Notes: generated by a model not told the origin, from the letters alone. Counted from the first letter of the stretch, positions 17,903-27,370 are shown. The stretch: 64,000 nt of DNA from Hydrogenophaga sp. SL48 (GCF_021729865.1 NZ_CP063400.1:2480001-2544000); one strand, 5' to 3'. Program-made: numbers and translations.

Positions 17903-17999
17903 GCCCCCGGGTTCGCACCAATTCAGGGCCAACCCATCAACCCCCGTCACAAGGACGCACCACAAGAAAACACGTCACACCAATTGCGCGCCTTTTGGG

Positions 18000-18021
18000 A
18001 TGCGAAATACCGTTTTCGCAT
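18000..18021 (+). promoter_or_regulatory. gdhA promoter with palindrome in the spacer
   Basis: Perfect arms ATGCGAAA and TTTCGCAT are separated by six bases. A possible -35 TTGGGA (17995-18000) and -10 CATAAT (18019-18024) with an 18-base spacer flank it, so the palindrome fills the promoter spacer. This is a good candidate site for a regulator of glutamate dehydrogenase, identity unknown. Confidence 0.5.
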
Positions 18022-18053
18022 AATGTCATGCACTTTTTTGGAGCATGACACGC

Positions 18054-19397
18054 ATGAAGTACGCATCGGTTCACGGTTTTCTTTCCCACGTCGAGGCCCG
18101 CAACCCGGGCCAGCCCGAGTTCCTGCAGGCCGTCACCGAGGTGATGGAAAGCCTCTGGCCTTTCATTGCCGCCCACCCGAAATACGCCGAGCAGGGCCTG
18201 CTGGACCGCCTCATCGAACCGGAGCGCATCGTCATGTTCCGCGTGTCCTGGGTGGACGACCACGGTCAGGTGCAGGTCAACCGCGGCTACCGCATCCAGC
18301 ACAGCATGGCCATCGGCCCCTACAAGGGCGGCCTGCGTTTCCACCCCTCGGTGACGCTTTCGGTACTGAAATTCCTGGCCTTCGAGCAGACCTTCAAGAA
18401 CGCCCTGACCACCCTGCCCATGGGCGGCGGCAAGGGCGGTTCGGACTTCGACCCCAAGGGCAAGAGTCCGGCCGAGGTCATGCGCTTCTGCCAGGCCTTC
18501 GTGCTGGAACTGTTCCGCCACGTGGGTCCGGACACCGACATACCGGCGGGTGACATCGGCGTCGGTGGCCGCGAGGTCGGCTACATGGCGGGCATGTACA
18601 AAAAGCTGTCCAACCACGCCGGCAGCGTGTTCACCGGCAAGGGCCTGTCTTTCGGCGGCTCGCTGGTCCGCCCCGAGGCCACCGGCTACGGCACGGTGTA
18701 CTTCGCCGACGAGATGCTCAAGACCCGCGGCAAGTCCTTCCAGGGCCTGCGCGTCTCGGTGTCGGGATCGGGCAACGTGGCGCAGTACGCGGTCGAGAAA
18801 GCCATGGCGCTGGGCGCCAAGGTCCTCACCGTGTCCGACTCCAGCGGCACCGTCATCGACGAAGCCGGCTTCACACCCGAGAAGCTGGCCATCCTGATGG
18901 ACGTGAAGAACCACCACCACGGCCGTGTGAGCGACTACGCCGCGCGCACCGGTGTGCGGTTCGAAGCCGGTGTGCGCCCCTGGCAGGTGCCGGTGGACGT
19001 GGCCCTGCCCTGCGCGACCCAGAACGAACTGGACGCGAACGACGCACGCACGCTGATCCAGAACGGCGTGCTCTGCGTGGCCGAAGGCGCCAACATGCCC
19101 TCGACCATCGACGCGGCCAAGGCCTTCGAGGCCGCGGGCGTGCTGTACGCACCGGGCAAGGCATCCAACGCCGGCGGCGTGGCCACCTCGGGCCTGGAGA
19201 TGAGCCAGAACGCCATGCGCCTGTCCTGGACGCGCGAGGAGGTGGACGCCCGCCTGCTGCAGATCATGCAGGGCATCCACGCCGCCTGCGTCAAACACGG
19301 CCGGGGCACCGACGGTCGCGTGAGCTACATCGACGGCGCCAACATCGCCGGCTTCGTCAAGGTGGCCGACGCCATGCTGGCCCAGGGCGTGACCTGA
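18054..19397 (+). CDS. gdhA: NADP-specific glutamate dehydrogenase
   Basis: A 447-residue enzyme, the same length as E. coli GdhA, when started at the ATG at 18054; GGAG lies ten bases upstream, while the earlier ATG at 18045 is too close to it. It makes glutamate from 2-oxoglutarate and ammonium using NADPH. Conserved blocks include the catalytic Lys segment LPMGGGKGGSDFDPKG, PAGDIGVGGREVGYMAG, the nucleotide-binding SGSGNVAQYA and EGANMPSTIDA. It stands alone between mutL and a lipoprotein hydrolase. A palindrome in its promoter suggests specific control. Confidence 0.96.
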   Translation: MKYASVHGFLSHVEARNPGQPEFLQAVTEVMESLWPFIAAHPKYAEQGLLDRLIEPERIVMFRVSWVDDHGQVQVNRGYRIQHSMAIGPYKGGLRFHPSVTLSVLKFLAFEQTFKNALTTLPMGGGKGGSDFDPKGKSPAEVMRFCQAFVLELFRHVGPDTDIPAGDIGVGGREVGYMAGMYKKLSNHAGSVFTGKGLSFGGSLVRPEATGYGTVYFADEMLKTRGKSFQGLRVSVSGSGNVAQYAVEKAMALGAKVLTVSDSSGTVIDEAGFTPEKLAILMDVKNHHHGRVSDYAARTGVRFEAGVRPWQVPVDVALPCATQNELDANDARTLIQNGVLCVAEGANMPSTIDAAKAFEAAGVLYAPGKASNAGGVATSGLEMSQNAMRLSWTREEVDARLLQIMQGIHAACVKHGRGTDGRVSYIDGANIAGFVKVADAMLAQGVT

Positions 19398-19481
19398 CCG
19401 GCTGGCGCCAAGGCGCGCCGGCCGCCCGACGGCCTGGACGGCGGGTGAACTTTTCCGGGGCCGGCAGCATCATCTCCAGTC

Positions 19482-20324
19482 ATGAAACGCCTGATCGCCC
19501 TCACCCTGTTGATCGCCGCCGTGCTCGCCGGCTGTGCCAACCTCGACGAACGCCAGCGCGGCTGGATCTTCCAGCCCTCGGACCGCAGCTGGTGGCGTGG
19601 CGAAGAAGCCGCCGCCGGCATGCAGGACGTGTGGATCGACTTCGCGTCGGAAGAGCGCGGTCAGCCGGCGAAGCTGCACGGCCTGTGGGCCGAGCACGAG
19701 GACTTCCAGCGCAAGACGGACGCGCCGGTGCTGCTCTACCTGCACGGTGCGCGCTTCAACGTGGTCGGCTCGGCCTTCCGCGCGCGGCGCATGCAGGAGC
19801 TCGGGTTTTCGGTGCTGGCGGTGGACTACCGGGGTTTCGGCAAAAGCACGAACGAGCTGCCCTCCGAGACCCTGGCCTATGAGGATGCGCGGGCGGCCTG
19901 GGACTGGCTGGCGCAGAAATACCCCGACCGGCCGCGCTACATCTTCGGCCACTCGCTGGGCGGGGCCATCGCCATCGACCTGGCCTCGCGCGTCAACGAC
20001 GAGACTGGCACCCTGGTGGAAGGCACTTTCACCTCGATCCCGGACGTGGTCAGCTCCTACAAATGGGGCTGGCTGCCGGTGGGGCCGCTGATCACGCAGC
20101 GCTTCGAGGCGGTCAAGCGCGTGCCGCAGGTGGGCGCGCCGCTGCTGGTGGTGCACGGCAGCGAAGACCGCACCATCGCGCCCGAGCTGGGGCGCCGGCT
20201 GTACGAGGCGGCCACGGGCAAGAAGGCGTTCGTGCTGGTGGAAGGCGGCTCGCACCACAACACCAACGCCATGGGCCAGCCGCAGTACCGCGTGGCGCTG
20301 GCCGAACTGTTCGGGTTGAACTGA
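19482..20324 (+). CDS. Alpha/beta hydrolase lipoprotein
   Basis: A 280-residue protein with a lipoprotein signal peptide (AAVLAGC, Cys at about residue 18) and an alpha/beta-hydrolase fold. VLLYLHGARFNVVGS marks the oxyanion strand, GHSLGG the nucleophile elbow, GSEDRT the acid and EGGSHHNTN the catalytic His. It is close to the BEM46/FrsA-like esterase group. It is probably anchored to a membrane facing the periplasm and acts on an unknown ester or peptide. A repeat-family copy follows its stop. Confidence 0.85.
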   Translation: MKRLIALTLLIAAVLAGCANLDERQRGWIFQPSDRSWWRGEEAAAGMQDVWIDFASEERGQPAKLHGLWAEHEDFQRKTDAPVLLYLHGARFNVVGSAFRARRMQELGFSVLAVDYRGFGKSTNELPSETLAYEDARAAWDWLAQKYPDRPRYIFGHSLGGAIAIDLASRVNDETGTLVEGTFTSIPDVVSSYKWGWLPVGPLITQRFEAVKRVPQVGAPLLVVHGSEDRTIAPELGRRLYEAATGKKAFVLVEGGSHHNTNAMGQPQYRVALAELFGLN

Positions 20325-20327
20325 GTC

Positions 20328-20410
20328 ACCCCCGCGCCGCCTTCGGCGTCCCCCCTGAGGGGGGCAACGCGGTGCGGCCCGGCAAAGCCGGTTCCGCCGC
20401 GTTCTGGACG
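20328..20410 (+). repeat. GC-rich palindromic repeat copy 2
   Basis: Contains CGCCGCCTTCGGCG, CCCCCTGAGGGGGG and GGCCCGGCAAAGCCGGTTCC, the three hairpin blocks of the family, directly after the hydrolase stop. Confidence 0.75.
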
Positions 20411-20459
20411 CATGCAAGTCACGCCGGTCAGACATGGGCCATCTGCTACCCTCGACCGG

Positions 20460-21731
20460 ATGTCCGTTTCCGCCGCTTCTGCCTCGCCCTCGCGCATGTC
20501 GCCCGGTCTGATCGTGCTCGTGCTCTCCCTGCTGCTCGGTCTGCAGCCGGTCACCACCGACCTCTACCTGCCCGCCCTGCCCGCCATCACGCAGGGCTTC
20601 GGCGCCACCATGCCGCAGGCCCAGCTGACCCTGACCGCGCTCTTGCTGGCCTTCGGCCTGTCGCAAATGGTCTGGGGCCCGCTGTCCGACCGCTTTGGCC
20701 GACGGCCGGTGCTGCTGGGCGGCACGCTGCTGTATGTGCTCGCGTCGGTGGGCAGCACCTTCGCCACCACCATGGACCAGCTCATCGTCTGGCGCACCCT
20801 GCAGGGCGTGGCCATGGGCGCGGGCGTGATGTGCGCCCGTGCCGTGGTGCGCGACCTGTACGCCCCCACCGAGGGCGCACGCATCATGTCCAAGGGCCTG
20901 ACCGGGCTGGGCGTGATCGCCTGCGCCAGTGCGCCGGTGGGCGGCCTGCTGGCCGAGCTCGCGGGCTGGCGCGTGGCGCTGATGGCGCTCGCGGTGTTCG
21001 GCGCCGCCACCCTGGCCGTGCTGGCCTGGCGCTTCGAAGAAACCCTGGCACAGAAGAACCCGCGCGCGCTGGAGCCGCTCACGCTGCTGCGCACCTGGGC
21101 GCAGATCGTGCGCCACCCCACCTTCTGGGCCTTCACCCTGCTCTCGGCCACGTCCTACGGCGGCCTGTTCACCTTCCTCGCGGCCTCGTCTTTCGTCTTC
21201 ACCGGCGTGCTCGGCCTCTCGAAAACCGCCTACGGCCTGGCCATGTTCTCGATGTCGCTGTCCTACATCGTCGGCACCTTCGCCTGCCGCCGCCTGCTGC
21301 CCTGGCTGGGCGTGCGCAAGACGGTGGCGCTCGCCGGCGCCTGCACGCTCACCGCCGGAACCACGATGGGCCTGCTGGCCCTGTTCGGCGTGCAGAGCGT
21401 GGCCGCCATCATGGGGCCGGTCTACCTGTTCATGCTCGGCCACGGCGTGCACCAGCCCTGTGGCCAGAGCGGCGCCGTCGGCCCGTTTCCGCAGGCCGCG
21501 GGCGCGGCCTCGGCGGTCAGCGGCTTCCTGATGATGGTGCTGGCCTTCTTCATGGGCGGCTGGCTCGGCAAGAGCCTGGCCGCCAGCCCGGTCAGCGTGC
21601 TGCCGCTGACCAACGGCATGTGGTTCTGGAGCGTGCTGATCGCGCTCACCGCGTGGACGCTGGTGCAGCGCTTTGGCGAGATCAAGGCGCCGCCACAACG
21701 CCTCAACCCCGAGGCTCCCAATGCTGGCTGA
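20460..21731 (+). CDS. Bcr/CflA-family multidrug efflux MFS transporter
   Basis: A 12-helix major facilitator of 423 residues if started at the ATG at 20460 (MSVSAASAS); an earlier ATG at 20412 is in frame but lies near the repeat. The loop 2-3 motif [17 protein letters not shown] and the helix 1 segment [16 protein letters not shown] are typical of Bcr/CflA drug-proton antiporters. It overlaps miaA by 11 bases, so the two share a transcript. The substrate is unknown; family members export bicyclomycin, chloramphenicol or sulfonamides. Confidence 0.88.
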   Translation: MSVSAASASPSRMSPGLIVLVLSLLLGLQPVTTDLYLPALPAITQGFGATMPQAQLTLTALLLAFGLSQMVWGPLSDRFGRRPVLLGGTLLYVLASVGSTFATTMDQLIVWRTLQGVAMGAGVMCARAVVRDLYAPTEGARIMSKGLTGLGVIACASAPVGGLLAELAGWRVALMALAVFGAATLAVLAWRFEETLAQKNPRALEPLTLLRTWAQIVRHPTFWAFTLLSATSYGGLFTFLAASSFVFTGVLGLSKTAYGLAMFSMSLSYIVGTFACRRLLPWLGVRKTVALAGACTLTAGTTMGLLALFGVQSVAAIMGPVYLFMLGHGVHQPCGQSGAVGPFPQAAGAASAVSGFLMMVLAFFMGGWLGKSLAASPVSVLPLTNGMWFWSVLIALTAWTLVQRFGEIKAPPQRLNPEAPNAG

Positions 21732-22677
21732 GCGTCCGCGTTGCCTGGCCATCGCCGGACCTACCGCCAGCGGCAAGAGCGCTGCGGCGCTGGCCATCGC
21801 CGAGCGTTGGCCGGTCGAGATCATCAGCGTCGACTCGGCGCTGGTCTACCGGGGCATGGACATCGGCACCGCCAAACCCACGGCGGACGAACTGGCCCGG
21901 GTGCCGCACCACCTGATCAACATCACCGACCCGCTGCAGGCCTACAGCGCCGCCGAGTTCGTGCGCGACGCCACCCGGCTCATCGACGAGATCGGCGCAC
22001 GGGGCCGCACGCCGCTGCTCGTGGGCGGCACCATGCTGTATTTCAAGGCGCTGATGCAGGGCATGGACGACATGCCACGCGCCGACGCCGCCGTGCGCGC
22101 GGCCATCGAGACACGCGCGAAAGAAAAGGGCTGGCCCGCGATGCACGCCGAACTCGCCCGCGTCGACCCCACCACCGCCGCGCGCCTGGCGGCCAACGAC
22201 AGTCAGCGCATCCAGCGCGCGCTGGAGGTGTTCGAGGTGTCGGGCCAGCCCATCTCCGCGCTCCAGACCGGCGGGCGCAAAGACCACAACCCGGTGCCGC
22301 CCGGCGCCTTCCTGAGCCTGGAGCCGACCGACCGCGCCTGGCTGCATGCGCGGATTGCACAGCGTTTCGACGCCATGCTGGAGACAGGCTTCCTGGACGA
22401 GGTGCGGGCGCTGCGCGCGCGCGGCGACCTGCAACCGGACCTGCCGTCGATGCGCTGCGTGGGTTACCGGCAGGCCTGGGAGGCGCTGGACGCCGTGGGA
22501 GACGCGCCGCTCACGGCGGCCCAGCTCGTCGAACTGCGCGACCGCGGCATCTTCGCCACCCGCCAGCTCGCCAAACGCCAGCTCACCTGGCTGCGCTCGA
22601 TGCCGCAGCGGCGCGTGATTGCCTGCGATGCGCCCGATGCGCTGGCGCAGGTGATGGCCGCGGTCACGCTGGGTTGA
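21721..22677 (+). CDS. miaA: tRNA dimethylallyltransferase MiaA
   Basis: A 318-residue enzyme that transfers a dimethylallyl group to A37 of tRNAs reading UNN codons. Walker A is GPTASGKS near residue 14, the catalytic Asp lies in [19 protein letters not shown], and the tRNA-binding segments [17 protein letters not shown] and [15 protein letters not shown] follow. The start ATG at 21721 overlaps the end of the MFS gene. Its stop is only nine bases from the end of the convergent DUF5648 lipoprotein gene. Confidence 0.95.
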   Translation: MLAERPRCLAIAGPTASGKSAAALAIAERWPVEIISVDSALVYRGMDIGTAKPTADELARVPHHLINITDPLQAYSAAEFVRDATRLIDEIGARGRTPLLVGGTMLYFKALMQGMDDMPRADAAVRAAIETRAKEKGWPAMHAELARVDPTTAARLAANDSQRIQRALEVFEVSGQPISALQTGGRKDHNPVPPGAFLSLEPTDRAWLHARIAQRFDAMLETGFLDEVRALRARGDLQPDLPSMRCVGYRQAWEALDAVGDAPLTAAQLVELRDRGIFATRQLAKRQLTWLRSMPQRRVIACDAPDALAQVMAAVTLG

Positions 22678-22686
22678 TCACTCGGA

Positions 22687-24744
22687 TCAGGGGTGCACCC
22701 TGACCAGCCGGATGTAACCGGGCTGGAAGCGAGACACCTTCCTCACATCGGCCGAGGGTATCCCTGTCGGCACCCCCTCAAACGAGGCTTGGTAGCCAGT
22801 ACGGCCCGCCTTCTGCAGCACCGAATCAAAGAGCGTGCGCCAATGAACAGACATCGACCAGAATGGCAATGCACCCGGCGAGAAGCCATTCATCGGGAAC
22901 GCCGCGAGGTCCATCTGCACTTTCGACGTGTCCGGATCACGACGGTAGAGTGATTCAAGTTCCTTGATACCAGGCAGGCGCCAGCCTGGCAATGCAGCCG
23001 TCCGTGACAGGGCGTCGTAAAGGTTCAGCGACAGGGGTTGTCCGACACAGGTGGTGCCCGTCCAGCTCTGGCCTTCAGCACAACGGCGCCACTGGAGCTT
23101 GCTCCAGTTGTCCACCAGCACATTGTTTGCCGCATCCCCGCCATAAGGAATCGTCAAAGCCGTATACCGTGAGGCGCTGGGAGCCACAGGCCCGCGCACC
23201 AGCATCAGATTGAGGTGATTGCTGTTGTTACTCGTACCCACCTGGGCTGCTTCCTCCACAGCCCTGAAGCCATAGTCCACAAAATTCCCTGCTGCATACG
23301 GGTTGTTGACCGAATACCCGCTTGGAGACGCGCTCACCGTCACCACACCGTCCACGCTGTGCCTCAGCACGTCGCCCGAAGCGTAGGTCACGTCGTAGTC
23401 CCATGTGGCTGAGTCGGCAGAAATGTATGTGCCAAGGGTGTAGGAGCCGGGAACCAGAATTCCTTCACCCTCGAAGTTCACCACGTTGACCAGCTCGGAC
23501 GCGGTCGGAATGCGCCAATCGGAGAAGCCACACAACCCGATGGTGTTGAGGTACTCGACGTAGGCGTGGCTGTTTGCGTCCAAGTCGAGCTCAGCCTGGG
23601 TCGGAGTCCTGGGAACATGAATCCAAGTGAAGCCAGACGGACCAAAGTCGGCAGACAGGACAACCACCTGCGGTCGGTCGGTCCGGTCGATGTGCAGGAA
23701 CCGCCGAGTTGAGTTTCGCGGGCCACTGTCCGCCTTGACCTCCCATACCAGACCAGTGGCCTTGTCGACCCTGCAATCCGTCTCCGGCTGGCCTGGCAAC
23801 TGAACAAAACGGTTGATGCCACTGGAGCCCTCCCGGTTGCCCTCCACATGACTGCTTGGCGGCATCTGCGCTGCCGTTTCACAGCTCTCAGTGTCTCCAC
23901 CAGGGCACAAACGGCTCACAGCGTTGCTGGAGGTAATCGGCGAAACAGGCAACGCTGCGCCACTGGTGCGAACGTAGTACCCAATGCCTTCGTACTCCAT
24001 GTGAGGCGCCGTCGCGATCACATTCAGGCGCTCATCTTCGCTCGCCGTGTAGAAATGCGTCCCCGCCGCGTTGTTGAAGAACCGGTGCATGGGCGTCCAA
24101 CCGGGACCTGCAAAGGTTGTGGCGAACCAGGCAATGCCCTCGTAGTTGAAGTATTCCCAAAAATAGGTTCGCACATATTCCCTCTCCTCCGGGTCGATGG
24201 TGTAGAAGTGGGTTCCGGTGTAGATGCTGTAGAACCGATAGACCGGACTGAGCGGAACATCGGAGGCAGTGAGCGCAAAGAAGGCTTGCCCTTCGTAGCG
24301 GAACTGGGGCAGGTTCCGCTCGATGGAGGCCTTTTCCTCCGCAGACATGGTGTAGAAGTGCGACCCGGTGCGGATGTTCAGGAAGCGGTGAACCGAGGCC
24401 GGTGTGCCGCCATAGGCTTGGGCCACCGGTTGAAAAGCCTTGGCACCCGCGTACCGCTGGCGGTCCCCCATGAGGGCGTCGGGCTGGCCAGCGAATCGGC
24501 CATTGAACCGCTTGGCCAGCCGCTGCTTCATCAAGGCCAGGTCCGCACCTTCGACTGGAGTGCCGTACGAAGGGGACTCCAGTCCTGCCGCCTTGCCGCT
24601 TGTCAGATCGGGGGCAGCAGCGACGGACACATTCGTCGCGCCGCGTTCCGACGGGGCTTCTTGGGATGGGTTGCCTGTGCCGCCGCCACAGGCGACAAGG
24701 ACGCTGACAAGCAACAGGCCAGTCAGTGATCGAAAAAATTTCAT
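22687..24744 (-). CDS. Lipoprotein with three DUF5648 repeats and a DUF1566-like C-terminus
   Basis: A 685-residue protein from the ATG at 24744, preceded by GGGAGA. The lipobox is LVAC with Cys at residue 19. Residues about 118-260 hold three DUF5648 repeats (VHRFLN..TGSHFYT, VYRFYS..TGTHFYT, MHRFFN..AGTHFYT), each ending in a YEG.. segment. From about 325 onward, DKATGLVWEVK, WRIPTASELVNVV and WRLPGIKELESL resemble DUF1566 (Lcl-type) modules seen in adhesion or surface proteins. It is probably an exported, cell-surface lipoprotein. Function unknown. The same repeat type occurs in the subtilase 11 kb away. Confidence 0.82.
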   Translation of the reverse strand: MKFFRSLTGLLLVSVLVACGGGTGNPSQEAPSERGATNVSVAAAPDLTSGKAAGLESPSYGTPVEGADLALMKQRLAKRFNGRFAGQPDALMGDRQRYAGAKAFQPVAQAYGGTPASVHRFLNIRTGSHFYTMSAEEKASIERNLPQFRYEGQAFFALTASDVPLSPVYRFYSIYTGTHFYTIDPEEREYVRTYFWEYFNYEGIAWFATTFAGPGWTPMHRFFNNAAGTHFYTASEDERLNVIATAPHMEYEGIGYYVRTSGAALPVSPITSSNAVSRLCPGGDTESCETAAQMPPSSHVEGNREGSSGINRFVQLPGQPETDCRVDKATGLVWEVKADSGPRNSTRRFLHIDRTDRPQVVVLSADFGPSGFTWIHVPRTPTQAELDLDANSHAYVEYLNTIGLCGFSDWRIPTASELVNVVNFEGEGILVPGSYTLGTYISADSATWDYDVTYASGDVLRHSVDGVVTVSASPSGYSVNNPYAAGNFVDYGFRAVEEAAQVGTSNNSNHLNLMLVRGPVAPSASRYTALTIPYGGDAANNVLVDNWSKLQWRRCAEGQSWTGTTCVGQPLSLNLYDALSRTAALPGWRLPGIKELESLYRRDPDTSKVQMDLAAFPMNGFSPGALPFWSMSVHWRTLFDSVLQKAGRTGYQASFEGVPTGIPSADVRKVSRFQPGYIRLVRVHP

Positions 24745-24848
24745 GCGCTCTCCCTGATCAATGTCACCCGGGGCTGGGCCCCAGAATGTATTCATTTGTA
24801 TCACACCCATCTGACGGGCCGTTCAAATCCGTCACGGACAATCCCTGC

Positions 24849-25532
24849 ATGAGTCTCACTCTCCAGAACCTTGGAAAGCGCTACGGCACCACGCCCGTGT
24901 TCTCCTGCGTCTCCCTCACCGTGGCACCCGGCGAGTTCGTCGCCATCGTCGGTGAATCGGGCGTGGGCAAGTCCAGCCTGCTCAACTGCATGGCCGCGCT
25001 CGACGACTGGAGCGAGGGCACGATCACCCACGATGGCGTGGACCTCGGCACGCTGGGCGAGGTTCAGCGCGCGCACTGGCGGCGCGAGAAGCTGGGCTTC
25101 GTGTTCCAGGCTTTTCATGTGTTGCCTCACCTGGACGTGGCCCAAAACATCGGTCTGCCCCTGCTGTTGCTCGCCCAGCCTGACACCGCGCGTGTGAATG
25201 AGATGCTGGCGGCGGTGGGCCTTGAGGGGCTCGGAGAACGTCTGCCGGCCCAGCTGTCCGGCGGTCAGCTGCAGCGCGTGGCGATTGCGCGCGCGCTGGT
25301 GCATCGCCCCCGCCTGCTGCTCGCCGACGAACCGACGGGCAACCTGGACCCGACCACCGCGCGCCAGGTGATGGACGTGCTGGAGCGGCAAGCCAAAGAC
25401 AGCGGCGCGGCTCTGATCCTGGTGACGCACTCGGAAGCCGCAGCAGCGCGGGCGCAGCGCGTGTTGCACCTCACAGCGCAGGGCCTGCAAGAACCCCGGC
25501 AAATAGGAACCCAGGCGGAGCGAGGTGCCTGA
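24849..25532 (+). CDS. LolD/MacB-type ABC transporter ATPase, orphan
   Basis: A 227-residue ATPase from the ATG at 24849. Walker A is GESGVGKSSL, the signature LSGGQLQRVAIARAL, Walker B LLLADEPTGNLD, and the switch His lies in LVTHSEAA. The best family match is the LolD/MacB/FtsE group of MacB-like permease partners. No permease gene lies beside it: the divergent neighbour is the DUF5648 lipoprotein and a repeat plus the ROK gene follow. It must pair with a permease encoded elsewhere, or it is a remnant of a larger system. Confidence 0.85.
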   Translation: MSLTLQNLGKRYGTTPVFSCVSLTVAPGEFVAIVGESGVGKSSLLNCMAALDDWSEGTITHDGVDLGTLGEVQRAHWRREKLGFVFQAFHVLPHLDVAQNIGLPLLLLAQPDTARVNEMLAAVGLEGLGERLPAQLSGGQLQRVAIARALVHRPRLLLADEPTGNLDPTTARQVMDVLERQAKDSGAALILVTHSEAAAARAQRVLHLTAQGLQEPRQIGTQAERGA

Positions 25533-25539
25533 CACCCAG

Positions 25540-25616
25540 GATGCGGTGGAACCGGCTCCGCCGGGCCACTCGCATCGCCCCCTTGAGGGGGACGCGCGCA
25601 GCGCGGCAGGGGTGGG
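25540..25616 (-). repeat. GC-rich palindromic repeat copy 3
   Basis: On the minus strand it shows CCCCTCAAGGGGG and GGCCCGGCGGAGCCGGTTCC blocks. It fills the gap between the convergent ABC ATPase and ROK genes, a plausible transcript end. Confidence 0.7.
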
Positions 25617-26894
25617 TCAAGTCTTAAGGAAAACGTCGCGGTCGGGTGCGAAGCAGGCGTGCAGCGGCAGCAGCGCGCCGCCCAGCGCACGCGCGTCCGA
25701 GCCGATGCTGCCGAGTTCCAGGCGCGGCAGGCCCTGCAGGCCTTCGAGGTTGTAGGCCTTGAGCGCTTCGCCGGTGCGCGCCCAGAGGTCGCGCAGCAGG
25801 TCCGGCGCCACCACACCATCGATCACCACCGCCTCGACATCAAGGAAGGCGGTGCCCGCCACGATGCAGTGCGCCAGCGCCAGCGCGGCACGGTCGATCC
25901 ACTCGCGGGTGTAAGGCAACCACGGCGCCTGCATGGCGCGCGCGTCATAGGCCGCCATGGGGTCGAGCGCGTGTTCACGGAACCGCTGCTCGAGGTCCCA
26001 CAACGAGGCCTGGCTGATCAGCTGCGGCGGCAGCTCCTTCACACCCGGCACCGCCACCTGCAAGGGCAACGAAGCCACGGCGCCGGCGTTGCCGTTGACG
26101 CCGCGGTGCAGGTGGGAGTTGATCACCAGCCCGCCGCCCACGAAGGTGTCCATGAAGAGGTAGAGAAAACTGTGCAGCTCGCGGCCACGGCCCTGCAGCA
26201 GTTCGGCCACGCAGGCGGCCGAGGTGTCCTTGGCGTAGCTCACCGGCAGGTCGGTCAGGGCCTGCACCTCGGTGGCCAGGTCGATCTGGCTCCAGTCGTG
26301 GGCCTGCGCCTCCGTCAGGCCCAGCATGCGGTGCCAGCCGCCCAGCTGGAACGGTGCGGCCACGCCCACGCCCACCACGCGGCTGCGCAGAGGGCCGAGG
26401 CCATCGAGCAGGCGGTTGAGGTTGGCTTCAATCGCCGGCAGCAGCGACGCGGCGTCGGGAAACGGGTAGTCCAGCACCAGGCGCTGGCGCACGCGGCCCA
26501 GAAAATCGACCAGCAACCAGTCGGCGCTGCGCCGACCGATCTTGATGCCCACCGCAAAAGCACCGTCGGGGTTCAGCCCGACGGGCACCGAAGGCTGCCC
26601 CACGCGGCCGCGCACCGGCGCCTCGCGGGTGAGCAGCTGGTCTTCGTCCAGCCGGGCGGTGATGAGGCCGATGGTCTGCGCCGTGAGACCGGTCAGGCGC
26701 GCGAGCTCGGCCTTGGGCTGGCTGCCGTGCACACGCAGGGCCTGCAGCACCACGCGCTCGTTGAACTGGCGCATGCCCACCTGGTTGGAACCACGCTGGC
26801 GCAGGCGCGGCGCGCCGGTGGCATCCGTCAACGGTTCGGGGGCGTCCACGGAGGGGATGTCGAGCGGGTCATTCACGGTGCCCAAGTTTGACAC
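25617..26894 (-). CDS. ROK-family transcriptional regulator
   Basis: A 425-residue repressor with an N-terminal winged helix (about residues 40-95, SQPKAELARLTGLTAQTIG) and a C-terminal ROK sugar-kinase-like domain (GVGVAAPF, MDTFVGGGLVI, then AVVIDGVVAPDLL). The zinc-binding Cys cluster normal for ROK proteins is not visible. It is the last gene of the minus-strand frcBCA-fucU-rok set, 14 bases after the mutarotase gene, so it most likely controls this sugar island. Short palindromes at 30487-30502 are the best operator candidates. Confidence 0.9.
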   Translation of the reverse strand: MSNLGTVNDPLDIPSVDAPEPLTDATGAPRLRQRGSNQVGMRQFNERVVLQALRVHGSQPKAELARLTGLTAQTIGLITARLDEDQLLTREAPVRGRVGQPSVPVGLNPDGAFAVGIKIGRRSADWLLVDFLGRVRQRLVLDYPFPDAASLLPAIEANLNRLLDGLGPLRSRVVGVGVAAPFQLGGWHRMLGLTEAQAHDWSQIDLATEVQALTDLPVSYAKDTSAACVAELLQGRGRELHSFLYLFMDTFVGGGLVINSHLHRGVNGNAGAVASLPLQVAVPGVKELPPQLISQASLWDLEQRFREHALDPMAAYDARAMQAPWLPYTREWIDRAALALAHCIVAGTAFLDVEAVVIDGVVAPDLLRDLWARTGEALKAYNLEGLQGLPRLELGSIGSDARALGGALLPLHACFAPDRDVFLKT

Positions 26895-26908
26895 GTTCGC
26901 CCCTTCCG

Positions 26909-27361
26909 TCAGGCCCGCAGCGGCTGGCCCAGCACGCCTTTGCGCAGGATGAAGTTGCCCCAGGGTTCCAGCTCGCCGGTGACGACGATGGCGTAGGCCT
27001 TCTTCACGCGCTCGTAGAACGCGTAGCGCTCCACGGCCTCCACCCGCTCGGGCGGTAGGCCGGCGTTGGCCAGCAGGGCCACGGCTTCGCGCTGCAGGGC
27101 CGAGCGGTAGCCTTCCGGCGTGCCGCTCACCTGCATGTAGGCGACCGGATGGCTCACGTCGTCGGCCAGCGGCAACAGGCTGACCACCGCCTGCAGCGTG
27201 CGCAGCATGCCCACGCCGGGCAGGCGCAACACCGGCTTGCCCGCGCCCAGGCTCATGGCGGTGAAGTTGGCGTCGGCCAGCACCACGGCGTCGTCGTGGC
27301 CCATTTCGGCGAGCAGTTTGAGCATGTCGGGACTGAGCAGGGGATCAATGCCTTTGAGCAT
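26909..27361 (-). CDS. RbsD/FucU-family sugar mutarotase
   Basis: A 150-residue protein close to FucU: LLAEMGHDDAVVLADANF carries the conserved His, and AFYERVKKAYAIVVTGE with the end FILRKGVLG match the FucU C-terminus. These enzymes interconvert pyranose/furanose or anomeric sugar forms. It lies 9 bases after the transporter ATPase gene and 14 before the ROK gene. In a fructose context it may speed the ring-form change needed by the kinase. The sugar is inferred from neighbours only. Confidence 0.88.
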   Translation of the reverse strand: MLKGIDPLLSPDMLKLLAEMGHDDAVVLADANFTAMSLGAGKPVLRLPGVGMLRTLQAVVSLLPLADDVSHPVAYMQVSGTPEGYRSALQREAVALLANAGLPPERVEAVERYAFYERVKKAYAIVVTGELEPWGNFILRKGVLGQPLRA

Positions 27362-27370
27362 CTGTGTCTT

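Noticed and set aside
15839..17965. 708-codon minus-strand frame opposite mutL
   Set aside because: A compositional shadow of mutL with no family motifs.
19470..21824. 784-codon minus-strand frame across the hydrolase and MFS genes
   Set aside because: It is antisense to two clear genes, is rich in Gly, Arg, His and Gln as expected of high-GC shadow frames, and has no domain.
22675..22689. TGATC..GATCA hairpin between convergent miaA and the lipoprotein gene
   Set aside because: Only a five-base stem, too weak to call a terminator.
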